Source of the DNA: Guptibacillus hwajinpoensis
GTDB lineage: Bacteria > Bacillota > Bacilli > Bacillales > Guptibacillaceae
Direction of reading: 5' to 3'
DNA length: 64,000 bases
Assembly (NCBI RefSeq): GCF_005144865.1
Contig: NZ_SWFM01000001.1
Coordinates: 434,001-498,000, forward strand
A model generated the notes under the pieces. It had not been told where the DNA came from. It made no database searches and saw only the letters and a program-made list of their open reading frames with translations. Positions 7,359 through 17,183 of the stretch are shown piece after piece. Each line of letters starts with the position of its first letter. Within the stretch, counting starts at the first letter, position 1. Both the position numbers and the translations under genes were made by a program.

Positions 7359-8416
7359 TAAATTTTCCCCCTTTTGTTCACCCTGTTGCTGATCCAGTGA
7401 ATCAAGTAACTAGATGCGACAAAGAAAATAATCATCGCAATTACAATTTCAACAAGCTGAGTTGGCACTTGTGCCACAGACTGCATATTGAGAGCTCCGA
7501 TTTTTAATCCGCCAAACAAAGCAGATGCTAGAACTACCCCAAACGCACTATTTGCTCCAAGAAGAGCTACGGCGATTCCATCAAAACCGACACCTGTAAA
7601 ATCAGCCATAACGGTCATATACCCATATGTTCCAAGTCCTTCCATTGCACCAGCCGCTCCAGCAAATGCACCTGAAATGACCATAGAAAGAATAATGTTT
7701 CGTTGAACGTTTATGCCTGCATATTCAGATGCATATTTATTAAATCCTACTGAGCGAAGTTCATAACCCGTCGTTGTCTTCCAAAGCAAGAACCACATAA
7801 TAATAGCTCCAATAATCGCAACGACAAAGCCGTAGTGTAGACGAGAAAAATCAGTAATCGTTTGTAGAAAAGATGACTGAAGAGAAGCCGATTGATTGAT
7901 TTGGTCGGTACGCTCTCCAGGCGCAAGCAAATACGTACGAATAATAGCATTCACCACATGAAGTGCCACATAGTTCATCATGATCGTCGTAATAACTTCG
8001 TGAACATGGTACTTTGCTTTTAAGAAGCCTGGAACAAAGGCCCACATTGCACCTGCAACTGCAGCAGCAAGAACAGCTAGTGGAATGTGTACTATTGGAC
8101 TTAAGCCATCGAATTGTAGTCCCACATAAACAGATGCGAGCCATCCGACAAGAAGCTGTCCTTCTACACCAATATTAAAAAGACCAGTACGAAATGCAAA
8201 TGCGACCGCAAGACCTGACAGAATAAGCGGCGTCATTTGACGGATTGTCTCACCAAGAACATATGAGTTAGAGAAAATCCCGTTAAATAACGCTGCATAA
8301 GCGACAAGTGGATTGTATCCACTCACAAGCATGATAATACCACCAACAAGTAACCCAAGAGCTACTGATAGCACAGGAACAGTAATATTAGACCATTTTC
8401 CTTTTAATAACTTCAT
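7358..8416 (-). CDS. nupP: nucleoside ABC transporter permease NupP
   Basis: A 352-residue integral membrane permease of the same family as NupQ. FRTGLFNIGVEGQLLVGW near residues 75-92 is the family signature. The ORF overlaps the ATPase gene by four bases upstream and nupQ by one base downstream, which suggests translational coupling. Both permeases are needed to form the heterodimeric channel in this family. Confidence 0.88.
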   Translation of the reverse strand: MKLLKGKWSNITVPVLSVALGLLVGGIIMLVSGYNPLVAYAALFNGIFSNSYVLGETIRQMTPLILSGLAVAFAFRTGLFNIGVEGQLLVGWLASVYVGLQFDGLSPIVHIPLAVLAAAVAGAMWAFVPGFLKAKYHVHEVITTIMMNYVALHVVNAIIRTYLLAPGERTDQINQSASLQSSFLQTITDFSRLHYGFVVAIIGAIIMWFLLWKTTTGYELRSVGFNKYASEYAGINVQRNIILSMVISGAFAGAAGAMEGLGTYGYMTVMADFTGVGFDGIAVALLGANSAFGVVLASALFGGLKIGALNMQSVAQVPTQLVEIVIAMIIFFVASSYLIHWISNRVNKRGKI

Positions 8417-9942
8417 GAAGTCTCACCAGCCTTTTTGCGGTTTGCGCCCGCCATTAAGAGGCCAAGCTCCTGCTCTGTCGTTTCTTCAGGCTTAACGATC
8501 GCAACAATTTTCCCTTCGTATATAACTGCAATACGATCGCTAACATTCATGATTTCCTCTAGTTCAAAGGAAATTAAGAGGACAGCTTTTCCTTTATCTC
8601 GCTCCTCCACCAACTTTGAGTGGATAAATTCAATTGCTCCAACATCAAGCCCACGTGTAGGCTGTGCTGCAATTAGGAGATTAGGACTACGATCAATTTC
8701 ACGCGCAATAATTGCTTTTTGCTGATTCCCTCCAGATAAAGCACGCGCTGGCGTTGATTCACTTGGTGTTCTAACGTCATATTCTTTTATCAAGGACTTT
8801 GCTTTGTCCATGATAGTAGAAAAATTCAGAATGCCGTTCCTAGAAAAAGGTCTTTTATAATAGGTCTGAAGGACCATGTTTTCGCCAATAGAAAAATCCA
8901 ATACAAGGCCATGCTTATGGCGATCCTGTGGAATATGTCCAATACCGCCCTCTGTTACGCGACGCGGTTTCCAATTCGTAACATCTTTCCCGTTAAGCAT
9001 GACGCTGCCGGATTTTGATTTTCGTAGTCCAGTAATAGCTTCAATTAATTCTGACTGTCCATTTCCATCTACACCTGCGATGCCAACAATTTCTCCTGCA
9101 CGAACCGACAAATCCATTCCATTGACAGCAGGTACTTTTCTTGCATCTTCTACAACAAGGTTTTGAATTTCAAGTGTATTCGTTGTAGGTTCAGAAGGCT
9201 TTTTCTGAATCGAAAAGTTTACTTCGCGCCCAACCATCATAGATGCTAGTTCATCTTCGTTCGTATTAGCAACATCCACAGTACCGATTCCCACACCGCG
9301 ACGTATAACCGTACAGCGATCGCTTACTTCCATAATTTCTTTCAATTTGTGAGTAATTAAGATAATCGACTTACCTTCTGAGATCAATTTCTTCATAATG
9401 ATAATTAATTCTTTGATTTCTTGAGGTGTGAGCACAGCAGTTGGTTCATCAAAGATTAAAATATCAGCGCCACGATAAAGTGTTTTCAATATTTCAACCC
9501 GCTGCTGCATTCCAACTGAAATATCTTCTATCTTAGCGTTTGGATCAACTGAAAGACCGTATTGCTTAGAAATCGATTCCACTTCTTTAGCTGCCTTTTT
9601 AAGGTTAACCTGTCCTTTAGTAGTCGGTTCATTTCCAAGAATAATATTTTCAGTAACCGTAAATTTTTCTACTAGCATAAAGTGCTGGTGCACCATACCA
9701 ATCCCGAGTTCGTTTGCAATGTTTGGATCTGTTATATTAACTTTTTGACCGCGCACATGAATTTCACCTTGCTCAGGTTGATAAAGGCCAAATAACACAT
9801 TCATAAGCGTTGATTTACCTGCACCATTTTCACCTAGAAGAGCATGAATCTCTCCTTTTTGTAGCTGAAGAGTAATATTGTCATTTGCGACGATGCCAGG
9901 GAATTCCTTACGAATATTTCTCATTTCAATTACATACTCCAT
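8413..9942 (-). CDS. nupO: nucleoside ABC transporter ATPase NupO (two nucleotide-binding domains)
   Basis: A 509-residue protein with two ABC cassettes in tandem, as in sugar/nucleoside importers. The first has Walker A GENGAGKS near residue 37, signature SVGMQQRVE and Walker B ILIFDEPTA. The second has a changed P-loop (GVDGNGQS), signature LSGGNQQKA and LLIAAQPTRGLD. The altered second P-loop, with Gln in place of the Lys, is normal for this family and means one ATP site is degenerate. It works in the cytoplasm with NupP and NupQ. Confidence 0.9.
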   Translation of the reverse strand: MEYVIEMRNIRKEFPGIVANDNITLQLQKGEIHALLGENGAGKSTLMNVLFGLYQPEQGEIHVRGQKVNITDPNIANELGIGMVHQHFMLVEKFTVTENIILGNEPTTKGQVNLKKAAKEVESISKQYGLSVDPNAKIEDISVGMQQRVEILKTLYRGADILIFDEPTAVLTPQEIKELIIIMKKLISEGKSIILITHKLKEIMEVSDRCTVIRRGVGIGTVDVANTNEDELASMMVGREVNFSIQKKPSEPTTNTLEIQNLVVEDARKVPAVNGMDLSVRAGEIVGIAGVDGNGQSELIEAITGLRKSKSGSVMLNGKDVTNWKPRRVTEGGIGHIPQDRHKHGLVLDFSIGENMVLQTYYKRPFSRNGILNFSTIMDKAKSLIKEYDVRTPSESTPARALSGGNQQKAIIAREIDRSPNLLIAAQPTRGLDVGAIEFIHSKLVEERDKGKAVLLISFELEEIMNVSDRIAVIYEGKIVAIVKPEETTEQELGLLMAGANRKKAGETS

Positions 9943-9973
9943 ACAGATGTCACTCCCTTATCCAAAACATGAA

Positions 9974-10007
9974 ACAAAGGCTAGTCTATGAAAATACTAG
10001 CCTTTGT
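9974..10007 (-). terminator. intercistronic hairpin between nupN and nupO
   Basis: A perfect 12-bp stem (ACAAAGGCTAGT and its complement, ten-base loop) is followed by TTTCATGTTTTGG. The U run is interrupted, so it is probably a partial terminator or mRNA 3' stabiliser. Such an element would give more binding protein than transporter. Confidence 0.75.
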
Positions 10008-10073
10008 CCCGTATTTGGCTGTAATATAGGTGAGATTTCCAAGAGGTTGTTCAGCCCTAAAGATGAATGTCTT

Positions 10074-11171
10074 TTATAAAGAGCTTTCGAATTTCTCGAA
10101 TTCTTCGTCCGTACTAGGAACTTCCAACTCGCCGCTCTGGATTTTCTCTTTATACTCTTCTACTTTTTTCAGTGCTTCTTCTGATACGTTTTCCTGTGTT
10201 TCAGCAATACCTACGCCGTCTTCTTCAAGACCAAATTCAGTAACTTGTCCACCAGGGAAGTTTCCATCCATCGTTAGCTTTGATACTTCCATTACAGCAG
10301 TGTCAACACGCTTAATCATAGATGTTAGCGTTACGTTCTCTGGCATACCTTCTTCATGCTGGTCACGGTCTACACCAATAACCCAAACTTTTTCACCGTT
10401 CTTCGCACGGTTCTTCGCTTCTGTGAACACTCCGTTACCAGTTCCACCAGCAGCGTGATAGATGATATCTGCGCCTTTATCGTAAAGCGTTGCAGCAATC
10501 TGTTGACCTTTTTCTGCAGCGTTAAAATCATCCGCATACTGAGTAAAGATCTCAGCATCAGGGTTTACAGATTTAACTCCAGCTTTAAATCCACTTTCGA
10601 ACTTTTTGATTAATTCAGAGTTAACTCCTCCGATGAAGCCAACTTTATTTGATTCAGACTGCATACCTGCAATAACACCAACTAGGAATGAACCCTGGTG
10701 CTCTTTAAATGTAATACTCGCTACGTTCTCAAGAGGTTCGTTATCTTTGTTTACAGCAACGCTATCAACAAGTGCGAGCTGAGCATCTGGTTTTTGTGTA
10801 GCAATTGTTTCAATATCCTTCTGCATTAGGAACCCAATTCCAAAGATCAAGTTATAATCTTCGCGAATTAAACCTGAAAGGTTTGGTTGGTAGTCACTTG
10901 CTGCAGTAGATTGAACGTATTTAAAGCCTTTATCTTTCTCTAGTCCATTATCTTTACCGAACTGCTGAAGACCTTCCCAAGCAGATTGGTTAAAGGATTT
11001 ATCATCAACACCGCCTGTATCAGTTACCATCGCAACTTTAAAATCGCTGCTTTTATCTTCGGTACCTCCGCCTCCAGAACCTTCATTTGCTGAATCATTT
11101 GTTCCACAAGCAGACAAAAGTGTACCGGCAGCTAATACAGCCGACAACATAAAACCGTACTTCTTCTTCAT
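10074..11171 (-). CDS. nupN: nucleoside-binding lipoprotein NupN (BmpA family)
   Basis: The substrate-binding protein of the importer, 365 residues from the ATG at 11171. It has a lipoprotein signal peptide (basic MKKK start, hydrophobic core, lipobox LSAC with Cys22) and then a low-complexity Gly/Ser tether. The BMP domain follows, with the typical DTGGVDDKSFNQSAWEGL stretch near residues 51-68. The longer frame upstream would add 29 basic residues before the signal peptide. AGGGGGA is six bases before the chosen ATG. It is anchored outside the membrane and delivers nucleosides to NupOPQ. Confidence 0.9.
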   Translation of the reverse strand: MKKKYGFMLSAVLAAGTLLSACGTNDSANEGSGGGGTEDKSSDFKVAMVTDTGGVDDKSFNQSAWEGLQQFGKDNGLEKDKGFKYVQSTAASDYQPNLSGLIREDYNLIFGIGFLMQKDIETIATQKPDAQLALVDSVAVNKDNEPLENVASITFKEHQGSFLVGVIAGMQSESNKVGFIGGVNSELIKKFESGFKAGVKSVNPDAEIFTQYADDFNAAEKGQQIAATLYDKGADIIYHAAGGTGNGVFTEAKNRAKNGEKVWVIGVDRDQHEEGMPENVTLTSMIKRVDTAVMEVSKLTMDGNFPGGQVTEFGLEEDGVGIAETQENVSEEALKKVEEYKEKIQSGELEVPSTDEEFEKFESSL

Positions 11172-11263
11172 TTTAATCCCCCTAATGTTTTTTAAACTCC
11201 GCCTGCTCTTTTCTCTATATCGAGCTACGCTTTGTTTGGTTGCGCTCTCATACCCCAAAAAAA

Positions 11264-11295
11264 ATTATATAATAAGGAAAGAGCATGGAAAGCAA
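11264..11295 (-). promoter_or_regulatory. candidate promoter for nupNOPQ
   Basis: On the minus strand TTGCTT is followed 18-20 bases later by overlapping -10 choices (TATATA or TATAAT). It lies in the 309-base gap between spoIIIE and nupN. The rest of that gap is AT-rich with no gene seen. No purine riboswitch fold could be recognised. Confidence 0.5.
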
Positions 11296-11462
11296 TTGAG
11301 ACAATTTTGAAAAATAAGTCATATTTCGACATAACTATACCATTTTCAAGGAGATAAAGAAATAGTTTTTTGAAAAAAAAATCGATTACCAATATTTTAA
11401 ATCGTACAATACATTACGTGAAATTATTGTATATTTTCAATTTGTTGATTCTCATTTAGACA

Positions 11463-11494
11463 ACAAAAAAGAAACGCAATCTAGCTAGATTGCG
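11463..11494 (-). terminator. terminator overlapping the end of spoIIIE
   Basis: A 20-base perfect palindrome (CGCAATCTAG and its complement) is followed by TTTCTTTTTTG on the minus strand. The last codons of spoIIIE form the first arm, and its TAG stop lies at the centre. Confidence 0.87.
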
Positions 11495-13817
11495 CTTCTT
11501 CTTCTTTGCTTATAAGTACTTCGCGTGGCTTGCTTCCTTCATATGGTCCAACTATTCCCCTAGCCTCCATTGCATCGATTAGCCTTGCTGCTCTTGTATA
11601 ACCAATCCTAAAACGACGTTGAAGCATGGATACGGATGCTGTTTGCATTTCAGTAATGAGTTGGACAGCATCATCGTAGAGATCGTCATCTACTTCAGGT
11701 TGAGCTTCTTCAGGTTTATCTGTTGGAATCATTTCTTCTTGGTATTGCGCTTTTTGTTGAGCAATAACAAAGTCAACTAGCTCTTCTACTTCCTCATCAG
11801 ATAAGAAAGCGCCCTGAACACGCTTCGGTTTATTCGCTCCGACTGGTAGGAAGAGCATATCTCCTTTACCAAGTAGTTTCTCTGCCCCACCCATATCAAG
11901 GATGGTTCTCGAATCCGTCATTGAAGAAACACTAAATGCAATTCGAGAAGGGATATTGGCTTTGATTACGCCTGTTATAACATCAACAGAAGGTCGCTGT
12001 GTAGCGATAATTAAATGGATACCAGCTGCACGTGCCATCTGTGCAAGTCTTGTTATCGCATCCTCTACATCACTTGATGCAACCATCATTAAATCAGCTA
12101 GCTCATCAACAATTACAACAATATAAGGTAGCGTCGGTTGCTTTGCTTCAGACGTTTCATTTTGTCGCTTAATGTAATTATTATATCCCTCAATATTTCG
12201 AGTCCCAGTGTGTGAAAAAAGCTCATAACGACGTTCCATTTCATTGACGACCTTTTTCAACGCCTGTGATGCTTTTTTAGGATCTGTAACAACCGGTGCA
12301 AGAAGATGAGGAATACCATTATAGACATTTAGCTCCACCATCTTAGGATCAATCATCATCATTTTCACTTCATGTGGCTTAGCTTTCATCATAATACTTG
12401 CAATAATTCCATTAATGCACACACTTTTACCGCTTCCTGTTGCCCCTGCGACAAGCAAGTGTGGCATTTTTGATAAATCAGATACAACGGCTTCGCCTGA
12501 AATATCTCTTCCGAAACCGATAGCAACTCTTGATTCATGTGATTGATACTCTTTCGATTCAAGTACTTCTCTCAAAGTAACCATCGCTACTTCTGAATTC
12601 GGAACTTCAATACCTATTGCCGATTTACCTGGAATCGGTGCTTCAATCCGTAGATCTCTTGCTGCAAGAGCGAGAGCCAGGTCATCTGTGAGGTTGACAA
12701 TCTTACTTACCTTTACACCTGTATCCGGATATACCTCGTATTTCGTTACCGCAGGTCCAAGATGAACCTTCATTACCTTTGCTTTCACTCCAAAACTCTC
12801 AAAGGTTTTCTCTAGTTTCCTTGCATTAGCAGAAATCTGCTGCCGTTCATTATCCTGTGAAATTTTCTTAGGAGGCTGAAGCAATGAGAGTGATGGAAGA
12901 CGGTAATCTTTGTTTTCTAACTCTCCAACAGTTAGTGACTTAATAGGCGTGCCGTCTGCTGCTTCTGAAGTAGCTTCACTCTTCGACTCTTCCTGCTTAT
13001 CTTGTGCAGCCTCAGGCTCTTCTCTGTATGCACTTTCTGTGAACGTACGGATTTCAGGTTCGAAAGGGTCCTCTTCTTGTTCGTTATCATTTTGCGAGAC
13101 ATCATAGGTTTCAGGCTCCATTGTTTCTTCCTGTGCCCTTAAAGCAGCTCGCTGCTCCTTCTTTTCTCTCCGCGCATTTTTGCTTTCCGCAAATAAAGCT
13201 TTTGCTTCGTCAAAAGTATTGGTGACAAACCCTTTGATCCATTCAAAGAACTTCCCAAGAACATCACTGAATGATTTGCCAGTGATTAAGACGAATGAGA
13301 GAAGAATTAATAGAAACGCCATTAACTGAGTGCCAGTTGCATCAAACAAACGATAGCTAAACGCAAATAACAAAGCACCGATCATGCCACCGCCAAGCGG
13401 GCTGGAATCTGATGGATTGGTTACATCCATACGGAAGAGTTCATATGTATTAGCAATAACCGATGCACTACCCCATTCTCCTTCACGAGATAAGGTTTCA
13501 AATAAGCCAACATGACTTAATAGTAAAAAAGATGTTCCTAATAAATAAAATCCAGCTAGCCGCCTTGTCCAAAACGGTGGCAGTTTTCTTTTCACAATTA
13601 AAAAACCAGCAAATAGAACGAGTCCAGCGACAATGAGCCCAAACCATTCTCCTGCAAAAAAACGAAACATATGATAGATTGCTCGACCGACAACTCCCAT
13701 CTTCAAAACGCCTAAAACGGTAAACGCCAGAACGGTCAAACCGATAAATTCAATTTTAACTTGGGATTGCCAGGCGGCCTGTTTCTTTGTTGACTTCTTT
13801 CGTTTTCGCTTTGCCAT
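11481..13817 (-). CDS. spoIIIE: DNA translocase SpoIIIE (FtsK/SpoIIIE family)
   Basis: A septal DNA pump that moves the chromosome into the forespore. The 778-residue protein starts at the ATG at 13817, with GAGGTG six bases upstream. It has about four N-terminal membrane spans (residues 20-180), an acidic linker, and an FtsK motor with Walker A GATGSGKS and Walker B-type [13 protein letters not shown]-terminal winged-helix gamma domain ([20 protein letters not shown]) reads polarity sequences. Length and layout match B. subtilis SpoIIIE. FtsK-type SftA is a possible paralogue, but the membrane spans and the tepA-ylzJ neighbourhood favour SpoIIIE. Confidence 0.93.
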   Translation of the reverse strand: MAKRKRKKSTKKQAAWQSQVKIEFIGLTVLAFTVLGVLKMGVVGRAIYHMFRFFAGEWFGLIVAGLVLFAGFLIVKRKLPPFWTRRLAGFYLLGTSFLLLSHVGLFETLSREGEWGSASVIANTYELFRMDVTNPSDSSPLGGGMIGALLFAFSYRLFDATGTQLMAFLLILLSFVLITGKSFSDVLGKFFEWIKGFVTNTFDEAKALFAESKNARREKKEQRAALRAQEETMEPETYDVSQNDNEQEEDPFEPEIRTFTESAYREEPEAAQDKQEESKSEATSEAADGTPIKSLTVGELENKDYRLPSLSLLQPPKKISQDNERQQISANARKLEKTFESFGVKAKVMKVHLGPAVTKYEVYPDTGVKVSKIVNLTDDLALALAARDLRIEAPIPGKSAIGIEVPNSEVAMVTLREVLESKEYQSHESRVAIGFGRDISGEAVVSDLSKMPHLLVAGATGSGKSVCINGIIASIMMKAKPHEVKMMMIDPKMVELNVYNGIPHLLAPVVTDPKKASQALKKVVNEMERRYELFSHTGTRNIEGYNNYIKRQNETSEAKQPTLPYIVVIVDELADLMMVASSDVEDAITRLAQMARAAGIHLIIATQRPSVDVITGVIKANIPSRIAFSVSSMTDSRTILDMGGAEKLLGKGDMLFLPVGANKPKRVQGAFLSDEEVEELVDFVIAQQKAQYQEEMIPTDKPEEAQPEVDDDLYDDAVQLITEMQTASVSMLQRRFRIGYTRAARLIDAMEARGIVGPYEGSKPREVLISKEEEAQSS

Positions 13818-13850
13818 ATTCTCACCTCTATACAAGCCATAGCTGGTAAG

Positions 13851-13878
13851 AAAAAGCAGCCATTTCAGGCTGCTTTTT
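13851..13878 (-). terminator. terminator between ylzJ and spoIIIE
   Basis: An 11-bp stem AAAAAGCAGCC/GGCTGCTTTTT with a six-base loop. The T and A runs on both sides let it work in either direction. It lies only about 35 bases upstream of the spoIIIE start. Confidence 0.88.
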
Positions 13879-13929
13879 GTTCACCAATCTATTCCTAGTA
13901 TACCACATCTTGCCGTGGTCCTATAGGCT

Positions 13930-14157
13930 CTATTTCAAAGGCGAAGTTGATAAAGTAAGCATTTGACCAGGCTGAGTTGATTCATTTAAATAATCCTGAG
14001 GATTTGTACTTAAAACTTGGACAACTCTACATTCTGTAAGAGAAGTCCTTTCAACGAGTAATTCTACACCATTCCATTCAATGATGTTTTGCTGTTCGTA
14101 GACGGATTGATCTGGTGGAAAAACCGCTTCATGTGGAAGAATCGTGTAGAGGATCAT
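13930..14157 (-). CDS. ylzJ: YlzJ-like small protein
   Basis: A 75-residue protein matching YlzJ by length and by its position between tepA and spoIIIE. It begins [14 protein letters not shown] and carries a conserved Glu/Trp-containing middle ([13 protein letters not shown]). Its start overlaps the tepA stop as ATGA, so the two are probably translated together. The function is unknown. There is no signal peptide. Confidence 0.78.
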   Translation of the reverse strand: MILYTILPHEAVFPPDQSVYEQQNIIEWNGVELLVERTSLTECRVVQVLSTNPQDYLNESTQPGQMLTLSTSPLK

Positions 14158-14897
14158 TGTACAAGATCTCCTTCCTGCTTCCCTTTGTATTCATCAATTA
14201 ATTCATTAAGCTTTTTCATCGCAGGCCCCACCGCACCTACTTCATTAATTAATCCATAACTAACAGCATCGTCCCCAACTACGTTCGTTCCAATGTCTCT
14301 TGTAAGGTTACCTCTTGAGAACATTAGTTCCTTGAATTTTTCTTCTGTTATATTTGAATGCCTTGTTACAAAACTAACAACGCGCTCCTGCATTTTATCT
14401 AAGTACTCAAATGTTTGTGGTACGCCAATAACTAGTCCAGTTAATCGAACAGGATGGATCGTCATCGTAGCTGTTTCAGCAACAAAAGAATAATTCGCCG
14501 CAACGGCAATTGGAACACCAATGGAGTGCCCTCCGCCCAGCACGATCGAAACAGAAGGTTTTGATAGGGAAGCAATCATTTCTGAGATGGCAAGACCAGC
14601 TTCCACGTCTCCTCCAACTGTATTTAACAGGATTAGTACTCCTTCAATCTTAGGGTTTTGCTCGATTGCAACAATCTGTGGAATTAAATGTTCATATTTC
14701 GTTGTTTTATTTTGTGGTGGAAGCTGAACATGACCTTCAATTTGACCAATGATTGTTAAACAATGAATGTTTGAATGATCCATACTTGGTACATTCGTTT
14801 GACCGAGCTGCTGTATTTTATCAACAAGTGATGATTTTTGGTCATCCTTTTTATCAGGCTCCTGACCTGGGTTTTCATTACGATATTCATTATTCAT
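14154..14897 (-). CDS. tepA: ClpP-like protease TepA
   Basis: A member of the ClpP/crotonase-like family called TepA or YmfB, 247 residues from the preferred ATG at 14897 (AAGGAAGGGG eight bases upstream). The nucleophile Ser sits in [11 protein letters not shown], and the following helix contains the expected His (TMTIHPVRL). There is no membrane segment. In B. subtilis it has been linked to protein export and spore protein degradation. A second in-frame ATG at 14960 also has a good ribosome binding site and would add 21 residues. Confidence 0.85.
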   Translation of the reverse strand: MNNEYRNENPGQEPDKKDDQKSSLVDKIQQLGQTNVPSMDHSNIHCLTIIGQIEGHVQLPPQNKTTKYEHLIPQIVAIEQNPKIEGVLILLNTVGGDVEAGLAISEMIASLSKPSVSIVLGGGHSIGVPIAVAANYSFVAETATMTIHPVRLTGLVIGVPQTFEYLDKMQERVVSFVTRHSNITEEKFKELMFSRGNLTRDIGTNVVGDDAVSYGLINEVGAVGPAMKKLNELIDEYKGKQEGDLVQ

Positions 14898-14983
14898 ACT
14901 AGTGTCCCCTTCCTTACTCTGGTAGTAGTAGTATGAACGAGACATTGTTTTACCATTCATTACAAAGCTCCCCTTATTGCTTA

Positions 14984-15011
14984 ACAAAAAACGGACGCCA
15001 TAGGCGTCCGT
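14984..15011 (-). terminator. terminator after dapA
   Basis: A nine-bp perfect stem ACGGACGCC/GGCGTCCGT with a three-base loop, then TTTTTTG on the minus strand. It ends the spoVFA-spoVFB-asd-dapG-dapA group. Confidence 0.92.
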
Positions 15012-15020
15012 TCGAACATA

Positions 15021-15887
15021 TTATTTAGATAGCGCAGCAGCTAATGAAGAACGTTCTTCAGCTGTAAGAGGAATCATTGGGAGTCTAACACTTCCAACGT
15101 CCATTCCTTTCAACTGAAGGGCTGTTTTCACTGGTGATGGGCTTGGGGCTTTAAAAAGCTCATTCATAATCGGTAAAATCTGATGATGAATTGATGTTGC
15201 TTTCTTTACTTCTCCTGCTTCATAAGCAGCTATCATTTCCTGCATTTCGCTACCGAGAACGTGTGAAGCAACAGAAATAACGCCATCTCCACCGATCGAC
15301 ATAATCGGCAATGTTAATCCATCATCTCCGCTATAGACAGAGAAAGAATCGTCTGTTTGACTGATAATCTCAGTAATCTGATCAAGATCTCCACTCGCTT
15401 CTTTAACGGAAACGATGTTATTGATTTTGGAAAGCTCTACAATCGTTTCAGCTGTCATATTCACTACAGAACGACCTGGAATGTTATAAATCATGACAGG
15501 AAGTTTTGTTGATTCAGCGATAGTTTTGAAATGCTCGTAAAGACCTTTTTGTCCGGGCTTACTGTAATAAGGTGCAACGATCATGATTGCATCCACACCT
15601 ACAGCTTCCGCTTTCTTCGTTAGCTCAATTGATGCGTGTGTATTGTTACTACCTGTTCCAGCAATAATCGGCACTCTTCCATCTGCTATTTTAACGGAAT
15701 GCTTGAACAAGGCTACCTTTTCTTCTGACGAAAGCGTTGGAGATTCACCTGTTGTTCCGGCAACAACAAGTCCATCAGTTCCGTTCTTCAATAGATAGTT
15801 GATTAATTGTTCCGTTTTCGCAAAGTCAACATACCCTTTACGATCAAAGGGAGTGACCATAGCTGTTAATACTTTTCCAAAATTCAT
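15021..15887 (-). CDS. dapA: 4-hydroxy-tetrahydrodipicolinate synthase DapA
   Basis: Condenses pyruvate with aspartate semialdehyde at the entry to lysine, diaminopimelate and dipicolinate synthesis. The 288-residue TIM barrel has the Schiff-base Lys162 in SVKEASGD, Tyr134 in MIYNIPGRS and GTTGESPTL at 44-52. The ATG at 15887 has AAGGAG eight bases upstream. A GTG three codons earlier overlaps the dapG stop and is less likely. It is the last gene of an operon that supplies both cell wall and spore dipicolinate. Confidence 0.95.
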   Translation of the reverse strand: MNFGKVLTAMVTPFDRKGYVDFAKTEQLINYLLKNGTDGLVVAGTTGESPTLSSEEKVALFKHSVKIADGRVPIIAGTGSNNTHASIELTKKAEAVGVDAIMIVAPYYSKPGQKGLYEHFKTIAESTKLPVMIYNIPGRSVVNMTAETIVELSKINNIVSVKEASGDLDQITEIISQTDDSFSVYSGDDGLTLPIMSIGGDGVISVASHVLGSEMQEMIAAYEAGEVKKATSIHHQILPIMNELFKAPSPSPVKTALQLKGMDVGSVRLPMIPLTAEERSSLAAALSK

Positions 15888-15892
15888 TTCTT

Positions 15893-17164
15893 TCACTCCT
15901 TGCCTTCAGCTTGAAGCTGATCCTTCATTTCTTCTAATTCCTGTCCTGGGGCAAGATGTAAATGAAACACATCATGCAACGCGTTAACAGCCGCTGACAA
16001 ATCATGTTGTCTTACCAGAACCCAAATGGTTGTATGAGAATCAGCCGACTGAAGTATATCAATGTTTTCTTGAGCAAGCGACTCAACAATCTTCGCAGTA
16101 ACACCAGGTACACCACTCATGCCCGCTCCTACAGCAGATACTTTCGCACAATCTTGAATGATTTCTGGATCGTAGCCCATTTCATTTAAAGTCAAAACTG
16201 CTCGCTCTGTCATTTCTTCCATTACAGTGTATACGACACCTGTAAGGCTGATGTTAATGAAGTCAACACTAATTCCTTCTCGAGCCATAGCTTTAAATAC
16301 TCTGGACTGAAGATCGTATTGCCCCTCTTTCGCGAAGACTTTAATTTGTGTCACGCCACTCACATGAGCGATACCCGTTATCACACGATCTATAACCTGT
16401 TCACCTGTGATCTTACCAGTAGCAGATGTAACAAGTGTTCCTGTTGAGGACGAATAAGTAGATCGAATACGCATTGGAATTTTCGCTTGCATCGCAATTT
16501 CAACGGCACGTGGGTGAATCACCTTTGCACCTTGATAAGCCATATTACAAACTTCATTATAAGTCACAATGGAAAGCGGGCGAGCTTTTTCAACAAGACG
16601 AGGATCGGCTGTCATAATTCCTTCCACATCTGTGAAAATATCAACCCACTCAGCCGTTAGTGCTGCACCAAGAGCTGCAGCCGAGGTATCACTACCTCCA
16701 CGACCAAGTGTTGTAACATCGCCATCTTTTGTAACACCCTGGAAACCTGTTACAACCACAACGTCCATCGTCTTGAGCTCTTCCATGAGACGTTCAGATT
16801 TCATTTCAAGAATCCTTGCTTTACTATGCTCGGCAGTCGTCATAAACCCTGCCTGACCACCTGTATAAGCTGTGGCTCTAAGCCCTTCTGTAAGTAGCAA
16901 GTTTGAAAAAACGACAGAAGAAATGCTTTCTCCACATGAAACTAAGAGATCATATTCTCTTGACGTTACTTTACGATTTCGATCACCAATTAATCCAAGC
17001 AACGTATCCGTTGCATAAGGATCTCCTTTTCGACCCATCGCTGATACGACGACGACAACTTTATATCCATCGCTGACTGCTTCTTTAATATGGTTAACAG
17101 CTCTAAGTCTGCCGTCTTCACTTTTTAATGAAGTTCCGCCAAACTTCTGCACGATGACTTTCAT
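15893..17164 (-). CDS. dapG: aspartate kinase I DapG
   Basis: Phosphorylates aspartate, the first step to diaminopimelate. The 423-residue protein has the kinase motif KFGGTS at residues 7-12, a nucleotide site GRGGSDTSA, and two C-terminal ACT domains that usually bind an effector. In B. subtilis the enzyme at this location (DapG) is inhibited by meso-diaminopimelate. That specificity is inferred from context, not from residues. The gene is followed within six bases by dapA and preceded by asd. Confidence 0.93.
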   Translation of the reverse strand: MKVIVQKFGGTSLKSEDGRLRAVNHIKEAVSDGYKVVVVVSAMGRKGDPYATDTLLGLIGDRNRKVTSREYDLLVSCGESISSVVFSNLLLTEGLRATAYTGGQAGFMTTAEHSKARILEMKSERLMEELKTMDVVVVTGFQGVTKDGDVTTLGRGGSDTSAAALGAALTAEWVDIFTDVEGIMTADPRLVEKARPLSIVTYNEVCNMAYQGAKVIHPRAVEIAMQAKIPMRIRSTYSSSTGTLVTSATGKITGEQVIDRVITGIAHVSGVTQIKVFAKEGQYDLQSRVFKAMAREGISVDFINISLTGVVYTVMEEMTERAVLTLNEMGYDPEIIQDCAKVSAVGAGMSGVPGVTAKIVESLAQENIDILQSADSHTTIWVLVRQHDLSAAVNALHDVFHLHLAPGQELEEMKDQLQAEGKE

Positions 17165-17183
17165 TCAGAACACCTTCTTATGT

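Noticed and set aside
11296..11320. CodY-box-like sequence (AATTTTGAAAAAT) upstream of nupN
   Set aside because: It has about five mismatches to the CodY consensus AATTTTCWGAAAATT and lies upstream of the -35, so it is no better than chance in AT-rich DNA. B. subtilis nup genes are CodY targets, so a binding test would settle it.
11172..11480. Purine riboswitch before nupN
   Set aside because: I could not find the conserved junction bases or pairing arms of that class.
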